Both the position numbers and the translations under genes were made by a program. The notes beneath the pieces were generated by a model. The model was not told the origin of the DNA and searched no databases. It saw nothing but the letters and a program-made list of their open reading frames with translations. A stretch of DNA of 64,000 bases from an uncultured Paraprevotella sp. (GTDB taxonomy: Bacteria; Bacteroidota; Bacteroidia; Bacteroidales; Bacteroidaceae), in the NCBI GenBank assembly GCA_944321345.1, contig CALUKY010000003.1, forward strand, positions 1-64,000, given 5' to 3'. Below are positions 16,559-26,167 of this stretch, piece by piece. The number at the start of each line of letters is the position of its first letter. The stretch's first letter is position 1.

Positions 16559-17752
16559 TTATTTCAAGCGAGATAAAGCTTCTTTGATACGCTTCATGGC
16601 TTCTTTGATGTTTTCGTCGCTGGTTGCATAACTCATACGGAAACATTCAGGAGAACCGAAGTCGTCGCCGCCTACTGTAGCCACATGGCCTACTTCCAGC
16701 AGGTAAAGAGCCAGATCGGTAGAAGTGTTGATCACGCGGTCACCGTCCTTCTTACCGAAGTAAGAGCTGCATTTCGGGAACAGGTAGAAAGCACCCTGAG
16801 GCTTGTTTACTTCCAATCCCGGAATTTCCTTTGCCAACTCTACGATCAGGTCTCTGCGGCGCTCGAATGCCTGACGCATCACCTCAACACATTCCTGTGA
16901 ACCGGTGTAAGCAGCCTCGGCAGCCTTCTGAGATACAGAGCATGGTCCGCTGGTGTACTGACCCTGCAACTTGTTGCAGCCCTTAACAATCCATTCCGGT
17001 CCGGCGATGAAACCGATACGCCATCCGGTCATGGCATAAGCCTTAGACACACCATTGATGATGACTACACGGTCTTTGATTTCATCGAACTGAGCGATGC
17101 TTTCATGCTTGCCGATATAGTTGATGTGCTCATAAATTTCGTCGGCGATTACGATAACACGCTCGTGTTTAGCCAAAACAGCAGCCAGGCCGGCCAACTC
17201 TTCCTTAGAATAAACAGAACCGGTTGGGTTGCTTGGAGAGCACAGAATCAAAGCACGGGTTTTCGGAGTGATTGCTGCTTCCAGCTGTTCCGGAGTGATC
17301 TTGAAGTCCTGCTCGATGCCTGCGCCTACAACTACCGGAGTTCCATCAGCCAATTTAACCATTTCCGGATAGCTCACCCAGTATGGTGCCGGAATAATTA
17401 CCTCGTCTCCTGCATTGACAACAGTCATCACTACGTTGCAGACAGACTGCTTAGCACCGTTAGAGCAAGAAATCTGTGCCGGAGTGTAGTCCAAACCATT
17501 TTCGTTCTTTAATTTGGCAACGATAGCCTGGCGCAAAGCCGGATAACCCGGAACTGGAGAGTAACGTGAGAAGTTCTCTTCTACAGCCTTGATGGCAGCG
17601 GCTTTGATATGATCCGGAGTGTTGAAATCGGGCTCACCCACACTCATGTTGATCACATCGATTCCCTGAGCTTTCAGTTCATTGCTTTTTTGAGACATTA
17701 ATAATGTCGCAGACTGTGACAGTCTGTTGAGACGATCTGATAATTGGTTCAT
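16559..17752 (-). CDS. aspC: Aspartate aminotransferase, class I (PLP enzyme)
   Basis: A 397-residue cytosolic PLP enzyme of the Ib aspartate aminotransferase type, converting aspartate and 2-oxoglutarate to oxaloacetate and glutamate. Visible motifs are NMSVGEPDFNTPDHIK (about 35-50), YSPVPGYPALR, SNGAKQSV, the PYWVSYPEM loop, CSPSNPTGS, IADEIYEHI, and the PLP lysine in NGVSKAYAMTGWRIGF (Lys about 237). The final arginine that binds the substrate carboxylate lies in ECFRMSYA. Substrate range in this family is broad, so prephenate or aromatic activity cannot be excluded. It is monocistronic with its own promoter (17790) and terminator. Confidence 0.93.
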   Translation of the reverse strand: MNQLSDRLNRLSQSATLLMSQKSNELKAQGIDVINMSVGEPDFNTPDHIKAAAIKAVEENFSRYSPVPGYPALRQAIVAKLKNENGLDYTPAQISCSNGAKQSVCNVVMTVVNAGDEVIIPAPYWVSYPEMVKLADGTPVVVGAGIEQDFKITPEQLEAAITPKTRALILCSPSNPTGSVYSKEELAGLAAVLAKHERVIVIADEIYEHINYIGKHESIAQFDEIKDRVVIINGVSKAYAMTGWRIGFIAGPEWIVKGCNKLQGQYTSGPCSVSQKAAEAAYTGSQECVEVMRQAFERRRDLIVELAKEIPGLEVNKPQGAFYLFPKCSSYFGKKDGDRVINTSTDLALYLLEVGHVATVGGDDFGSPECFRMSYATSDENIKEAMKRIKEALSRLK

Positions 17753-17789
17753 TTTTCTCTGTTTATTTTTGATTTTATTATTGCTGTTG

Positions 17790-17797
17790 CAAAAGTA
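17790..17797 (-). promoter_or_regulatory. aspC promoter -7 box
   Basis: The minus strand reads TACTTTTG, an exact TAnnTTTG match, 37 bases upstream of the aspC ATG. Confidence 0.75.
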
Positions 17798-17886
17798 GCT
17801 CTTTTTGCTTGAAGAACCTACTCCTTTAATAGTTTTTCGTAATTTTGATTACATTTTGCCAAGTGTAGTGTGCATTATGGCAACTT

Positions 17887-18603
17887 TTAGTCTCTATTTC
17901 CGAAAATTCTCAGTAAGTACAGGAACATATTGATGAAATCCAGATAGAGAGAAAGGCTTCCCATTAAGGCCATTTTCTGAGTCTGTTCGTTGATGTCTGT
18001 ACCGTATTCACGCACCATCTGCTTGATTTTCTGAGTATCGTAAGCTGTCAGTCCTACAAAGATCAGTACGCCTACGTAATTGATGATCCAGCCTAAAGTG
18101 TCACTGACCAGGAAAATGTTGACTACGGTAGCGATGATCAGGCCGATGAGGGCCATAAGCAGGATACCTCCCAGTTTGCTTAGATCCTTTTTGGTGACAA
18201 AGCCTACCAGACTCATGGTTCCGAAGGTTCCGGCGGTAATCAGGAATGTGGTAGCGATGCTGCTCTCTGTGTAAGCCAAGAATATGGTAGAGAGTGATAC
18301 TCCTGTCAGCAGAGAATAAAGGATAAACATCAGCGAAGCTGAAGTAAACGACATCTTGTGAATTCGTCCAGACAGGATAAATACCAATGCCAGTTCGGCA
18401 ATGATGACTCCATAGAACAGAATCGAATTGTTCATCAGGGCGCTGATATAGGCCGGACTGCTAGCTACATAAGCTGCTGTAAGACCTGTGATAACCAGCG
18501 CCAGTACCATCCATAAGTACACACTGCGCATTAACTTTGCGAAAACTGCATTCTGCTCTTTTCCAAGAGACTGTTGCAAGATAAACATGTTTTTTTCTTC
18601 CAT
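17887..18603 (-). CDS. Bax inhibitor-1/YccA family membrane protein
   Basis: A 238-residue integral inner-membrane protein with seven hydrophobic segments, starting with VYLWMVLALVITGLTAAYVA (about 29-48). Family features are the LYSLLTGVSLSTIFLAYTESSI region and the C-terminal GLTAYDTQKIKQMVREYG with its paired acidic/basic residues, the proposed pH-sensing di-aspartate area. Bacterial members such as YetJ act as pH-sensitive calcium leaks, and YccA modulates FtsH. The role here is not defined. It is the last gene of lptF/G-ribBA-BI1, 17 bases after ribBA. Confidence 0.9.
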   Translation of the reverse strand: MEEKNMFILQQSLGKEQNAVFAKLMRSVYLWMVLALVITGLTAAYVASSPAYISALMNNSILFYGVIIAELALVFILSGRIHKMSFTSASLMFILYSLLTGVSLSTIFLAYTESSIATTFLITAGTFGTMSLVGFVTKKDLSKLGGILLMALIGLIIATVVNIFLVSDTLGWIINYVGVLIFVGLTAYDTQKIKQMVREYGTDINEQTQKMALMGSLSLYLDFINMFLYLLRIFGNRD

Positions 18604-18620
18604 GATGTTATAAATTTGGG

Positions 18621-19835
18621 TTATTTATTAAAATGAAGGTTGTGTCCCATGCGCTCTTTCTTGGTGCGCATATATTTTTCATTATAAGGATTCACACCTA
18701 CTTCGATTGGTACGTTTTCCACAATCTCCAGTCCGTAAGCTTCCAGTCCTACACGTTTTACGGGATTGTTGGTGAGCAGACGCATTTTGCGCACTCCCAG
18801 ATCGTGCAGGATCTGAGCTCCCACTCCGTATTCGCGCTCATCGGGCAGGAATCCCAGATGTGTGTTGGCATCGACGGTATCCAACCCCTCTTCCTGAAGC
18901 TTGTAGGCCTTCATCTTGTTGAACAGACCAATGCCACGTCCTTCCTGGTTCATGTATAGAACTACGCCTTTACCTTCCTTTTCAATCATTCTCATAGACT
19001 CGTGCAATTGGGCACCGCAGTCGCAACGTTGGCTACCGAAGATATCGCCGGTAGCGCAGGATGAATGTACGCGCACCAGAATCGGTTCGTCGGGAGTCCA
19101 GGTACCTTTGATCAGAGCTACATGTTCCAGGCCGTTGCTTTTCTGACGGAAAGTGATGTCACGGAAATGGCCGTATTCGGTAGGCATGTCTACTTCCGGG
19201 CCCTGTTCTACCATGGATTCCTGTTTCAGGCGGTAAGCGATCAGGTCGCGGATGGCGATGATCTTGATGCCGAACTTTTGTGCCACTTCCTGCAGTTGTG
19301 GCATGCGGGCCATGGTTCCGTCTTCATTCAGAATCTCAATCAGAGCGGCGGCAGGCTGCAGTCCTGCCAGTCGGGCCAGGTCGACAGCTGCTTCTGTATG
19401 TCCGGCACGGCGCAACACACCTTTATCCTGAGCGTAAAGCGGGTTGATATGCCCCGGACGACCAAAGTCAGTCGGTTTGCTGTTCGGATCGGCCAAAGCC
19501 TTGATGGTTTCTGCACGGTCGTGAGCGGAAACACCGGTGGTACATCCTTCCAGTTTGTCTACGGTAACGGTAAACGGAGTGCCCAAAATAGAAGTATTGT
19601 CGCTTACCTGATGTGGCAATTCCAGTTCCTGGCTGCGAGATATGGTGATCGGAGCACACAAAACACCCCTTCCGTTGGTCAGCATAAAGTTAATCTTTTC
19701 GGGGGTGATCATTTCGGCGGCAGTAATGAAGTCACCTTCATTTTCACGGTCCTCGTCGTCTACTACGATCAGGAACTTACCCTCTTTGAAATCGGCTAAA
19801 GCCTCTTCAATTGTGTTTAATTTAAAATTTTCCAT
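18621..19835 (-). CDS. ribBA: Bifunctional DHBP synthase/GTP cyclohydrolase II
   Basis: At 404 residues it fuses RibB (about 1-205) and RibA (about 210-404). The RibB half has [11 protein letters not shown] (about 22-32) for magnesium and substrate binding, and the GHINPL and HTEAAVDLA segments. The RibA half has the zinc cysteines in [17 protein letters not shown], followed by NQEGRGIG and the [14 protein letters not shown] segment. The two activities supply both precursors of riboflavin: dihydroxybutanone phosphate from ribulose-5-phosphate and a pyrimidine from GTP. It sits 16 bases after the permease gene and has no promoter or FMN riboswitch of its own that I can see, so it is probably transcribed from 21783. 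Confidence 0.97.
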   Translation of the reverse strand: MENFKLNTIEEALADFKEGKFLIVVDDEDRENEGDFITAAEMITPEKINFMLTNGRGVLCAPITISRSQELELPHQVSDNTSILGTPFTVTVDKLEGCTTGVSAHDRAETIKALADPNSKPTDFGRPGHINPLYAQDKGVLRRAGHTEAAVDLARLAGLQPAAALIEILNEDGTMARMPQLQEVAQKFGIKIIAIRDLIAYRLKQESMVEQGPEVDMPTEYGHFRDITFRQKSNGLEHVALIKGTWTPDEPILVRVHSSCATGDIFGSQRCDCGAQLHESMRMIEKEGKGVVLYMNQEGRGIGLFNKMKAYKLQEEGLDTVDANTHLGFLPDEREYGVGAQILHDLGVRKMRLLTNNPVKRVGLEAYGLEIVENVPIEVGVNPYNEKYMRTKKERMGHNLHFNK

Positions 19836-19851
19836 TTGATAATCGATATCT

Positions 19852-21753
19852 TTATGTTGTTATTATGTTTTCAATTCTCTGGATGATCTTTTCTCCATAG
19901 TTCTGAATGTTGTTCAGATCCTTGTACAGGCGGAGCCGATAGAACCAGATACGGAAAAAGAAAAACAAGCCTGCCGGGATGAAGATACCAAGCAGTTGGT
20001 TGAACTTTTTATGTTCAAACGGCCGGGTATGCGCATGGGGAGCCATGATGGGCAGTTTGTTGATGTATTCCAGAATGGCTGCATCACGGGAGTTGGAAAG
20101 GATCACGACCAACTCCTCCAACCGGTTGCATACCTCTATCATTTTGTGGTCTGTCTGATAGGTAAAGAACAGCTTGAAATAGTTCGGAGCCAGGCGTAAC
20201 CTGTTTTTGCTGGAGTAATCCTGGCATTGTCCGATCAGCTCCTGAATCTGCTGCTTGACTTCCGGATAGTCCGGATCGTCGATAATTACTTCTTTGCGAC
20301 TTATGTGGCGTGATGTTCTCAGACCGAGCAGTTTCTTGAAGAATGCCTGATAAGCCTCAAAGTTGAATACTACGGAGTCTTTGTTTGCCTTATAGGTCAG
20401 GAACGCTCCGATTGGGATTAGAATCATGGAGCTCATCCAGATACCGAAGACCACATTCCATTCGCCCGATTTGGCCATCTTTTCGCCTGATACATTAATT
20501 ATATAGTAAAAGATGAAAATCGCTACGGATACAACGACCGGAACTCCCAATCCGCCTTTTCGGATGATGGCACCTAGTGGCGCTCCGATAAAGAAAAAGA
20601 TGAGGCAGGCCAGTGAAAGGGTCATTTTCTTGTTGTATTCTACCCAATGCAACCGTAGGGCGCGGTTGATGTCATTGGTAGCGTATTTTCTGAACTCATA
20701 GTCAGAAATGGCGTTGGCACCCTTGTAGGCTGCTGTTTGTATGACTCGTTGCTGATCCTCTGATTCAAGTTTTGCGAAGAGTTTGTCAAACGGTATGGAT
20801 TTGGCAGCCTGTACACGGACCGAGTCTTTTGAGCTTACAGAAGTTGCCTTGTTCATAAAACTCCGTTGCGCTTCCTGGTAGGCTGCGCGTCCGACACTGT
20901 CTTTCATCGCCGTAATGGAGTCTATATCGCTTTTGATCTGGATGATGTTTTTGGTTTGCGCATTGGCATTCAAGCGAGATGCATCCATGGTCTTGAAATT
21001 GGCGTCGAAAGCGATCAGGTCTGTTTCTTCAATAAAGGTTTCCCGCATATAAGGGATGCTGGTATTGCTTAAGACAGAACTTTGACCTTTCATGTTCTGA
21101 AAACGTTCTCCCTGATATAAAGTGAGCAACAGATGTTGCTTGTCGGCGGTACTTTGCAGGAGTGCCGAGTCGGCCAGAACGATTTGGGTGTCCTCATAGC
21201 TGTTCGTGTTGTTATAGATCATGACACCATATAACATTCCGGTATCTTTATTCTTTTTCTCTACAAACAGGTTGTATCCGGGTATTTCATTATAGAATAT
21301 TCCTTCCGGAATTTCCAGCTCCGGTGACTTCTGTTTCAGGGAATAAAGCATGGCCGCCAGTTTTTTGGTTGCATTAGGGCTGGTTACATTCTGAAAGTAA
21401 AATGAACCGAGACTCAGTAATACGACCAGTATGGCTGTTGGCTGAAATACGCGGATAAGTGATATGCCGGCCGCCTTCATGGACAGCAGCTCAAACCGTT
21501 CGCCGAAATTTCCGAATGTGATGAGTGAAGCTAATAAGATGGACAAGGGCAGAGACATGGGTATGAGTGTCAGGCTTGCATAAAAAAAGAACTGGGCCAG
21601 CACATCAATACTTAATCCCTTTCCAACCAGTTTGTCTATGTGAAGCCACATAAACTGCATCATAAAGATAAACAAACATATAAAGAAGGTGCCAACGAAA
21701 AGCAGTGAGTATGCCTTTAATATAAATATGTCTAGTTTCTTGAATAATCTCAT
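19852..21753 (-). CDS. LptF/LptG (YjgP/YjgQ) family permease
   Basis: 633 residues from the preferred ATG ([15 protein letters not shown]). The frame is open 22 codons further, but the promoter box at 21783 lies within that part. N-terminal helices include the family phrase [32 protein letters not shown]. Then comes a large periplasmic beta-jellyroll region (about 110-340), C-terminal helices with [18 protein letters not shown], and an extra cytoplasmic-plus-membrane tail of about 170 residues seen in Bacteroidota members. LptF and LptG form the permease half of the ABC machine that extracts lipopolysaccharide from the inner membrane. Whether this is the F or the G partner cannot be told here. 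Confidence 0.92.
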   Translation of the reverse strand: MRLFKKLDIFILKAYSLLFVGTFFICLFIFMMQFMWLHIDKLVGKGLSIDVLAQFFFYASLTLIPMSLPLSILLASLITFGNFGERFELLSMKAAGISLIRVFQPTAILVVLLSLGSFYFQNVTSPNATKKLAAMLYSLKQKSPELEIPEGIFYNEIPGYNLFVEKKNKDTGMLYGVMIYNNTNSYEDTQIVLADSALLQSTADKQHLLLTLYQGERFQNMKGQSSVLSNTSIPYMRETFIEETDLIAFDANFKTMDASRLNANAQTKNIIQIKSDIDSITAMKDSVGRAAYQEAQRSFMNKATSVSSKDSVRVQAAKSIPFDKLFAKLESEDQQRVIQTAAYKGANAISDYEFRKYATNDINRALRLHWVEYNKKMTLSLACLIFFFIGAPLGAIIRKGGLGVPVVVSVAIFIFYYIINVSGEKMAKSGEWNVVFGIWMSSMILIPIGAFLTYKANKDSVVFNFEAYQAFFKKLLGLRTSRHISRKEVIIDDPDYPEVKQQIQELIGQCQDYSSKNRLRLAPNYFKLFFTYQTDHKMIEVCNRLEELVVILSNSRDAAILEYINKLPIMAPHAHTRPFEHKKFNQLLGIFIPAGLFFFFRIWFYRLRLYKDLNNIQNYGEKIIQRIENIITT

Positions 21754-21782
21754 TTTTTTTTGATATTCGTAAGAATGTCGTG

Positions 21783-21790
21783 CAAATTTA
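21783..21790 (-). promoter_or_regulatory. Promoter -7 box of the lptF/G-ribBA-BI1 operon
   Basis: The minus strand reads TAAATTTG, matching TAnnTTTG, 29 bases upstream of the preferred permease start. It also argues against the longer upstream start. Confidence 0.7.
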
Positions 21791-22049
21791 AGATAAAAAT
21801 TGCAGAACAAGGCATACACTTATCTTTTTTTGGTAAACTTTATTCCTTATACTTTTATTTTTTCGATTTATAGTCTTGATTTCTTTTTCTAAGGAAAAAA
21901 TGAGCTCTGTTGTGGCTGGATGCTTCTAACAGTTTGATAATGATTGCCTTTTTTCAGAAAAGCCGTGTATTTTCTTAATAGGCTTGTTTCTGAAAGACCT
22001 TCCTGGGGATACTTTTTTGAAAGAAAATGCATTTTTTTTCTTGAAAAAG
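21791..22049. other. AT-rich intergenic region without a recognised gene
   Basis: The stretch between two divergent units (permease operon and tRNA-Met). It is AT-rich with long T tracts. The only open frame on the minus strand (to 21889) runs backwards through the tRNA gene and has no coding character. I see no structured RNA. Confidence 0.5.
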
Positions 22050-22080
22050 TTTGGAGATTAAAAATAAATGCGTACCTTTG
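22050..22080 (+). promoter_or_regulatory. tRNA-Met promoter
   Basis: TTTG at 22050-22053 and TACCTTTG at 22073-22080 are separated by 19 bases, a textbook Bacteroidota -33/-7 promoter, ending 30 bases before the tRNA. Confidence 0.85.
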
Positions 22081-22110
22081 CAACGCAAAACGATAAGGAC
22101 AACGTCCTAC

Positions 22111-22184
22111 GGCGGGATAGCTCAGCTGGTTAGAGCGCATGATTCATAATCATGAGGTCCCGGGTTCAATCCCCGGTCCCGCTA
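22111..22184 (+). tRNA. tRNA-Met (anticodon CAT)
   Basis: A full cloverleaf without encoded CCA. The acceptor GGCGGGA pairs with TCCCGCT (first pair G-U), the D arm is GCTC/GAGC, the anticodon stem is CATGA/TCATG with loop TTCATAA, and the T stem is CCGGG/CCCGG with loop TTCAATC. The anticodon stem lacks the three G-C pairs of initiator tRNA, so it is elongator Met. An Ile tRNA reading AUA after lysidine modification also has CAT and cannot be fully excluded. Confidence 0.93.
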
Positions 22185-22265
22185 CAAATAAAGTTCCAGG
22201 CATTTGAGAATTCATTCTTGAATGCTTTTTTATTTCAGATTTTGCAAAAAAAACAAGAGATTTCT

Positions 22266-22295
22266 TTTGTGTTTCCGTTCTTGTTTGTATCTTTG
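22266..22295 (+). promoter_or_regulatory. tRNA-Ala promoter
   Basis: TTTG at 22266-22269 and TATCTTTG at 22288-22295 are 18 bases apart, 26 bases before the tRNA. Confidence 0.8.
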
Positions 22296-22321
22296 CATCA
22301 TCTTTGAAGGAAATACTTCAT

Positions 22322-22395
22322 GGGGCATTAGCTCATCTGGCTAGAGCGTTTGACTGGCAGTCAAGAGGTGGCGAGTTCGAGTCTCGCATGCTCCA
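22322..22395 (+). tRNA. tRNA-Ala (anticodon GGC)
   Basis: A cloverleaf without encoded CCA. The acceptor GGGGCAT pairs with ATGCTCC (one G-U), the D arm is GCTC/GAGC, the anticodon loop CTGGCAG places GGC at 34-36, and the T stem GCGAG/CTCGC holds loop TTCGAGT. It reads GCC (and GCU by wobble). It has its own promoter and a terminator 15 bases downstream. Confidence 0.95.
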
Positions 22396-22409
22396 CAAAA
22401 TGATCTTTG

Positions 22410-22430
22410 AACCGCTGATTATCAGCGGTT
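22410..22430 (+). terminator. Terminator after tRNA-Ala
   Basis: A 9-base-pair stem (AACCGCTGA/TCAGCGGTT) with a 3-base loop, followed directly by a T run. Confidence 0.92.
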
Positions 22431-22665
22431 TTTTTGTTTTTTATCTCTTTCTACTCCCCCGTTCTTGCGTAGTCTGCAAATTGTTTTCCCGGAAGTGACA
22501 GATTGCTTTCCCGAAGATAATTCGTAAATTCTCAGAAGAAATTTTCAAGAAGCATTTTTTTGATCTTACACAAATTGAGGCAGGCATGGGGGGACTGTTG
22601 GGCTTTCTGTATGATCTGCCGTTCATCTTTTATAAGGTGTAAAGGACATAATCTATTTTTTTTTG
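22431..22665. other. Intergenic region without a recognised gene
   Basis: About 235 bases between the tRNA-Ala terminator and the metF promoter. An imperfect tandem pair, TTGTTTTCCCGGAAG and TTGCTTTCCCGAAG, lies about 22481-22517. The one minus-strand frame here (61 codons, 22441-22626) has no recognisable product or start context. Nothing else is seen. Confidence 0.4.
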
Positions 22666-22673
22666 TATCTTTG
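22666..22673 (+). promoter_or_regulatory. metF operon promoter -7 box
   Basis: TATCTTTG matches TAnnTTTG exactly and lies 41 bases before the metF ATG. Confidence 0.75.
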
Positions 22674-22714
22674 TACGATATTGGATTATTACTCATTATT
22701 ATATATACTAGCAG

Positions 22715-23668
22715 ATGAATGTTATAGATCTGATCCACAGTACGAAAAGTACAGCTTTTTCTTTTGAAGTCCTGCCACCGCTTAAAGGTACCGGCATTGA
22801 CGCTCTTTTTCGTACTATCGAGCAACTGAAGGAATTTGACCCCAAGTATGTGAATATTACCACCCATCGTAGTGAATATGTCTATAAAGATGCCGGTAAC
22901 GGTCTGATGCAGCGTGCCCGTTTGCGTCGCCGTCCCGGAACCATTGCCGTTGCGGCCGCTATTCAGAATAAGTATAATCTGCATGTTGTTCCTCATATTC
23001 TGTGCAGTGGTTTTTCCAAGGAAGACATTGAATACATGTTGCTTGATTTGCAGTTTCTCGGAATCAGTGATCTTCTGGTTCTTCGTGGAGACAAAGCCAA
23101 GGAAGATGCTTCTTTCAAGCCGACTCCGGGAGGATATACACATGCTACTGAATTAATCGGTCAGATTAACCGTTTTAATGAAGGCTTTTTTGTTGATGAC
23201 ACGCCGATCAAGGTGCCGGGAGTGCCCTTTTCTTATGGCGTAGCCTGCTATCCGGAGAAACATGAAGAGGCACCGAATCTGGAAACGGATTTGCAGGTGC
23301 TGAAAATGAAAGCCGATCTGGGAGCACAATATGCCGTGACTCAATTGTATTATGATAATGAGAAATATTTTGCTTTTGTTGAGAAAGCCCGTGCTATCGG
23401 TATCAATATTCCGATTATTCCGGGTATTAAGCCTTTGGCCAAGCTTTCGCAGTTAAGCATGGTGCCGAAAACCTTTCATTGTGATTTGCCTTTGGCTCTT
23501 TCGACTGAGATACAAAAGTGCAAATCGGATGAAGAAGTGAAGCAGGTAGGTATAGAATGGGCGGTACAGCAGTGTAAGGAGCTGATGGCTCATGGAGTGC
23601 CCAGTATTCATTTTTATACGGTATCGGCTGTAGACAGTATTCGGGAGATTGCCCGCCAAATATATTAA
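22715..23668 (+). CDS. metF: 5,10-methylenetetrahydrofolate reductase
   Basis: A 317-residue FAD-dependent TIM-barrel enzyme that reduces methylenetetrahydrofolate to methyltetrahydrofolate, the methyl donor for methionine synthesis. Family segments are FSFEVLPPLKGTG (about 16-28, with the catalytic Glu), FDPKYVNITTHRS, VVPHILCSGFSKEDIE, LVLRGDKAKED, the YPEKHEEAPNLETDL substrate loop, AVTQLYYDNEKYFAFV and IPIIPGIKPLAKLSQL. Length is close to other MetF proteins. It opens an operon with holB (10-base gap), ricT-like and gldH; nothing in these neighbours is linked to methionine. Confidence 0.96.
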   Translation: MNVIDLIHSTKSTAFSFEVLPPLKGTGIDALFRTIEQLKEFDPKYVNITTHRSEYVYKDAGNGLMQRARLRRRPGTIAVAAAIQNKYNLHVVPHILCSGFSKEDIEYMLLDLQFLGISDLLVLRGDKAKEDASFKPTPGGYTHATELIGQINRFNEGFFVDDTPIKVPGVPFSYGVACYPEKHEEAPNLETDLQVLKMKADLGAQYAVTQLYYDNEKYFAFVEKARAIGINIPIIPGIKPLAKLSQLSMVPKTFHCDLPLALSTEIQKCKSDEEVKQVGIEWAVQQCKELMAHGVPSIHFYTVSAVDSIREIARQIY

Positions 23669-23678
23669 TTGCAGGTTT

Positions 23679-24803
23679 ATGCTATTCAAAGAGGTTATCG
23701 GACAAGAAGATGTCAAAGAGAGATTGCGGCGTGAGGCAGAAGAAGGCAGGGTGCCGCATGCCTTGCTCTTTCATGGACCGGAAGGTTGTGGAAAACTGCC
23801 GGTAGCCTTGGCTTTTGCCCGCTATCTGTTATGTAGTCAGCCACATGACGGAGAACCTTGTGACAGTTGTAACAACTGCAGGATGACGCTTCGCTGGGCG
23901 CATCCTGATTTGCATTTTGTGTTCCCCGTTGTCAAGTTTAAGGATGTGGCTCATTCCGTATCAGATACCTATTTGACGGAGTGGAGAAAGCAGTTGGAGC
24001 AGAATGTTTATTTCGGCTTTGAGGAATGGCTGGAAGATATGCAGGCCGAGAATCAGCAGGCATTGATCTATTCTGCCGAGAGCGATATGATACAGAAAAA
24101 GCTGAGCCTGAAAGCCGATCAGGGCGGGAAAAAGGTGATGATTATCTGGCTGCCTGAGAAAATGAATCTGGAATGTGCCAATAAACTTCTGAAACTTCTG
24201 GAAGAACCACCTGCCGGAACGTATTTTCTTTTGGTGAGTGAACGTCTGGAGGCGGTGTTGCCTACGATTGTAAGCCGCACACAAGGCATTGCCATGAAAA
24301 GTCTGTCGGATGAGGATATAGTTTCAGCCTTGATGCAATACAATTCCTGTGAAGAAGAGCTGGCACGGCGTGTAGCGCGTACGGCGAACGGAAACCTCAT
24401 TGTAGCGCAGCAATTACTACGAAGTAATGCCGATCAGAATCTGTTCTTTGATTTGTTCGTTATCTTGATGCGTTTAAGTTATCAGCGAAAGATCAAGGAT
24501 TTGAAGAAGTGGAGCGAGCAGATCGCTTCATTGGGCAGGGAGAAGCAGAAAAACTTCTTGTCTTATTCCCAAAAGCTGGTCCGGGAGAATTTTATCTATA
24601 ATTTTCGGCAGCCTGATTTGAACTATGAGACGGTTGAAGAGGAGAATTTTTCGAAGAATTTTGCCCGTTTTATTAATGAACGTAATGTTATTCATATCAT
24701 GGACGAACTAAGTCTGGCGCAAAGGGATATAGAACAGAATGCGAATCCCAAGTTCGTGTTCTTTGACTTTGCCTTGAAAATGATCGTCCTGCTTATTCAA
24801 TAA
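23679..24803 (+). CDS. holB: DNA polymerase III subunit delta' (clamp loader)
   Basis: 374 residues from ATG 23679 (MLFKEVIGQEDV). The frame opens 10 codons earlier but inside metF. The AAA+ core is present: the P-loop GPEGCGK near residue 33, a zinc knuckle CDSCNNC following CSQPHDGEP, the partner-subunit loop with KLLKLLEEPPAGTYFLLV, and the SRTQG sensor segment. In E. coli delta' lacks ATPase activity; here the P-loop is nearly intact. The C-terminal 130 residues are the helical collar domain. It helps open and load the sliding clamp on DNA. Confidence 0.92.
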   Translation: MLFKEVIGQEDVKERLRREAEEGRVPHALLFHGPEGCGKLPVALAFARYLLCSQPHDGEPCDSCNNCRMTLRWAHPDLHFVFPVVKFKDVAHSVSDTYLTEWRKQLEQNVYFGFEEWLEDMQAENQQALIYSAESDMIQKKLSLKADQGGKKVMIIWLPEKMNLECANKLLKLLEEPPAGTYFLLVSERLEAVLPTIVSRTQGIAMKSLSDEDIVSALMQYNSCEEELARRVARTANGNLIVAQQLLRSNADQNLFFDLFVILMRLSYQRKIKDLKKWSEQIASLGREKQKNFLSYSQKLVRENFIYNFRQPDLNYETVEEENFSKNFARFINERNVIHIMDELSLAQRDIEQNANPKFVFFDFALKMIVLLIQ

Positions 24804-24826
24804 TTAATAGATCTAATTTATAGGAT

Positions 24827-26167
24827 ATGATGGATCAAGATTTTAAAATGAACGGCTGCTGTCGTGGGCTTTGCGCCAAAGGGTGCGGGCGGCAGGACAA
24901 ACAGCTTAACACATATGATTATCTGGCAGATATTCCCGGAAACAGTGAGGCTACGGATCTGGTAGAGGTGCAGTTTAAAAATACCCGCAAAGGATATTAC
25001 CGGAATACCAATCAGTTGCCTTTGGAAAAAGGGGATATTGTCGCTGTTGAGGCTTCTCCCGGACATGATATCGGTGTGGTGACACTTACAGGACGCTTGG
25101 TGCCCTTGCAGATAAAAAAGGCAAATCTGAAATCGGAGCAGGATATCAAGCGTATTTACCGTAAGGCTAAACCGGTGGATATGGAAAAATATGCTGAAGC
25201 AAAAGCCCGGGAGCATGATACGATGATCCGTTCGCGTCAGATAGCCAAGAAGCTGGGACTGGAAATGAAAATCGGTGATGTGGAATATCAGGGAGATGGA
25301 AACAAGGCGATTTTCTATTATATTGCTGACGGTCGTGTGGATTTCAGACAGTTGATTAAAGTGCTGGCGGAAGCGTTTAAGGTGCGTATCGAAATGAAAC
25401 AGATCGGTGCCCGTCAGGAGGCCGGACGCATTGGAGGTATTGGTCCGTGTGGTCGTGAGCTTTGTTGCGCTACCTGGATGAAGAACTTTGTGTCTGTATC
25501 GACCAGTGCGGCACGTTATCAGGATATTTCCCTGAATCCACAAAAACTGGCAGGGCAATGTGCCAAATTGAAATGCTGCATGAACTATGAGGTTGATGCT
25601 TATGTAGAGGCCGGCAAGCGCTTGCCTAGCCGAGAAATTTCTCTGTTGACACAATCCGGAGAGTATTTCTTCTTTAAGGCCGATATCCTTTCGGGAATGA
25701 TAACCTATTCTACGGATAAGAATCTGGCGGCCAATTTGGTTACGATTCATGCCAAGCGTGCTTTTACGGTGATTTCCATGAACCGTAAAGGAGAGAAACC
25801 GGAAACTCTTTCAGAAGGCATGGGAAGTGTGTCTTCTAAGACGGTTGATTTGGTGGAACAAGAAAGTCTGACGCGCTTTGACAAACGCAAGAAGAAGAAC
25901 CGTAACCGGAAGGATAACGGTAAGCGCAACAACCCCGTTAATGAAAACGCTCCGGAGGATAGCGGAGCTGTGGAGAACAAAGGAAACCGCGACCAGCGGA
26001 AACGGAACCGTCAGGCATCAGTACAAAAAGAGAACCGCGATTTTACAGAAAACAAGAAACCAAGAAAGAACCGTGATGGCCGTAACCGGAACCAGAATCA
26101 GAACCCGGAGAACAAGAATGGCGGTACAGAAACGGAGAGTAAAAAAAATAATGAGAAAAACGCTTAG
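24827..26167 (+). CDS. PSP1/RicT-like regulatory protein with disordered basic tail
   Basis: A 446-residue protein. The N terminus has a small cysteine group (GCCRGLCAKGCG, about 10-21). The PSP1 core (about 85-290) carries the conserved IEMKQIGARQEAGRIGGIGPCGRELCC and CAKLKCCMNYE segments, whose cysteines bind Fe-S in Bacillus RicT (YaaT). In Bacillus, RicT works with RicA and RicF in RNase Y-dependent mRNA maturation; the role in Bacteroidota is not established. The last 115 residues are low-complexity Asn, Lys, Arg and Glu repeats with GNRDQRKRNR-like phrases, likely disordered and RNA-binding. The gene overlaps gldH by 17 bases. The alternative start MNGCC is possible. Confidence 0.9.
   Translation: MMDQDFKMNGCCRGLCAKGCGRQDKQLNTYDYLADIPGNSEATDLVEVQFKNTRKGYYRNTNQLPLEKGDIVAVEASPGHDIGVVTLTGRLVPLQIKKANLKSEQDIKRIYRKAKPVDMEKYAEAKAREHDTMIRSRQIAKKLGLEMKIGDVEYQGDGNKAIFYYIADGRVDFRQLIKVLAEAFKVRIEMKQIGARQEAGRIGGIGPCGRELCCATWMKNFVSVSTSAARYQDISLNPQKLAGQCAKLKCCMNYEVDAYVEAGKRLPSREISLLTQSGEYFFFKADILSGMITYSTDKNLAANLVTIHAKRAFTVISMNRKGEKPETLSEGMGSVSSKTVDLVEQESLTRFDKRKKKNRNRKDNGKRNNPVNENAPEDSGAVENKGNRDQRKRNRQASVQKENRDFTENKKPRKNRDGRNRNQNQNPENKNGGTETESKKNNEKNA

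Noticed and set aside
18604-18620. FMN riboswitch for ribBA
   Set aside because: The gene sits inside a tight operon and neither the 16-base gap upstream nor the operon leader contains room for or signs of an RFN element.
22441-22626. 61-codon minus-strand frame between tRNA-Ala and metF
   Set aside because: No recognisable product, no promoter box on that strand, and no supporting context.
25878-26150. Upstream extension of the gldH frame inside the ricT-like gene
   Set aside because: Only ATG 26151 gives a lipoprotein signal peptide; the extension is a frame shadow of the basic tail.
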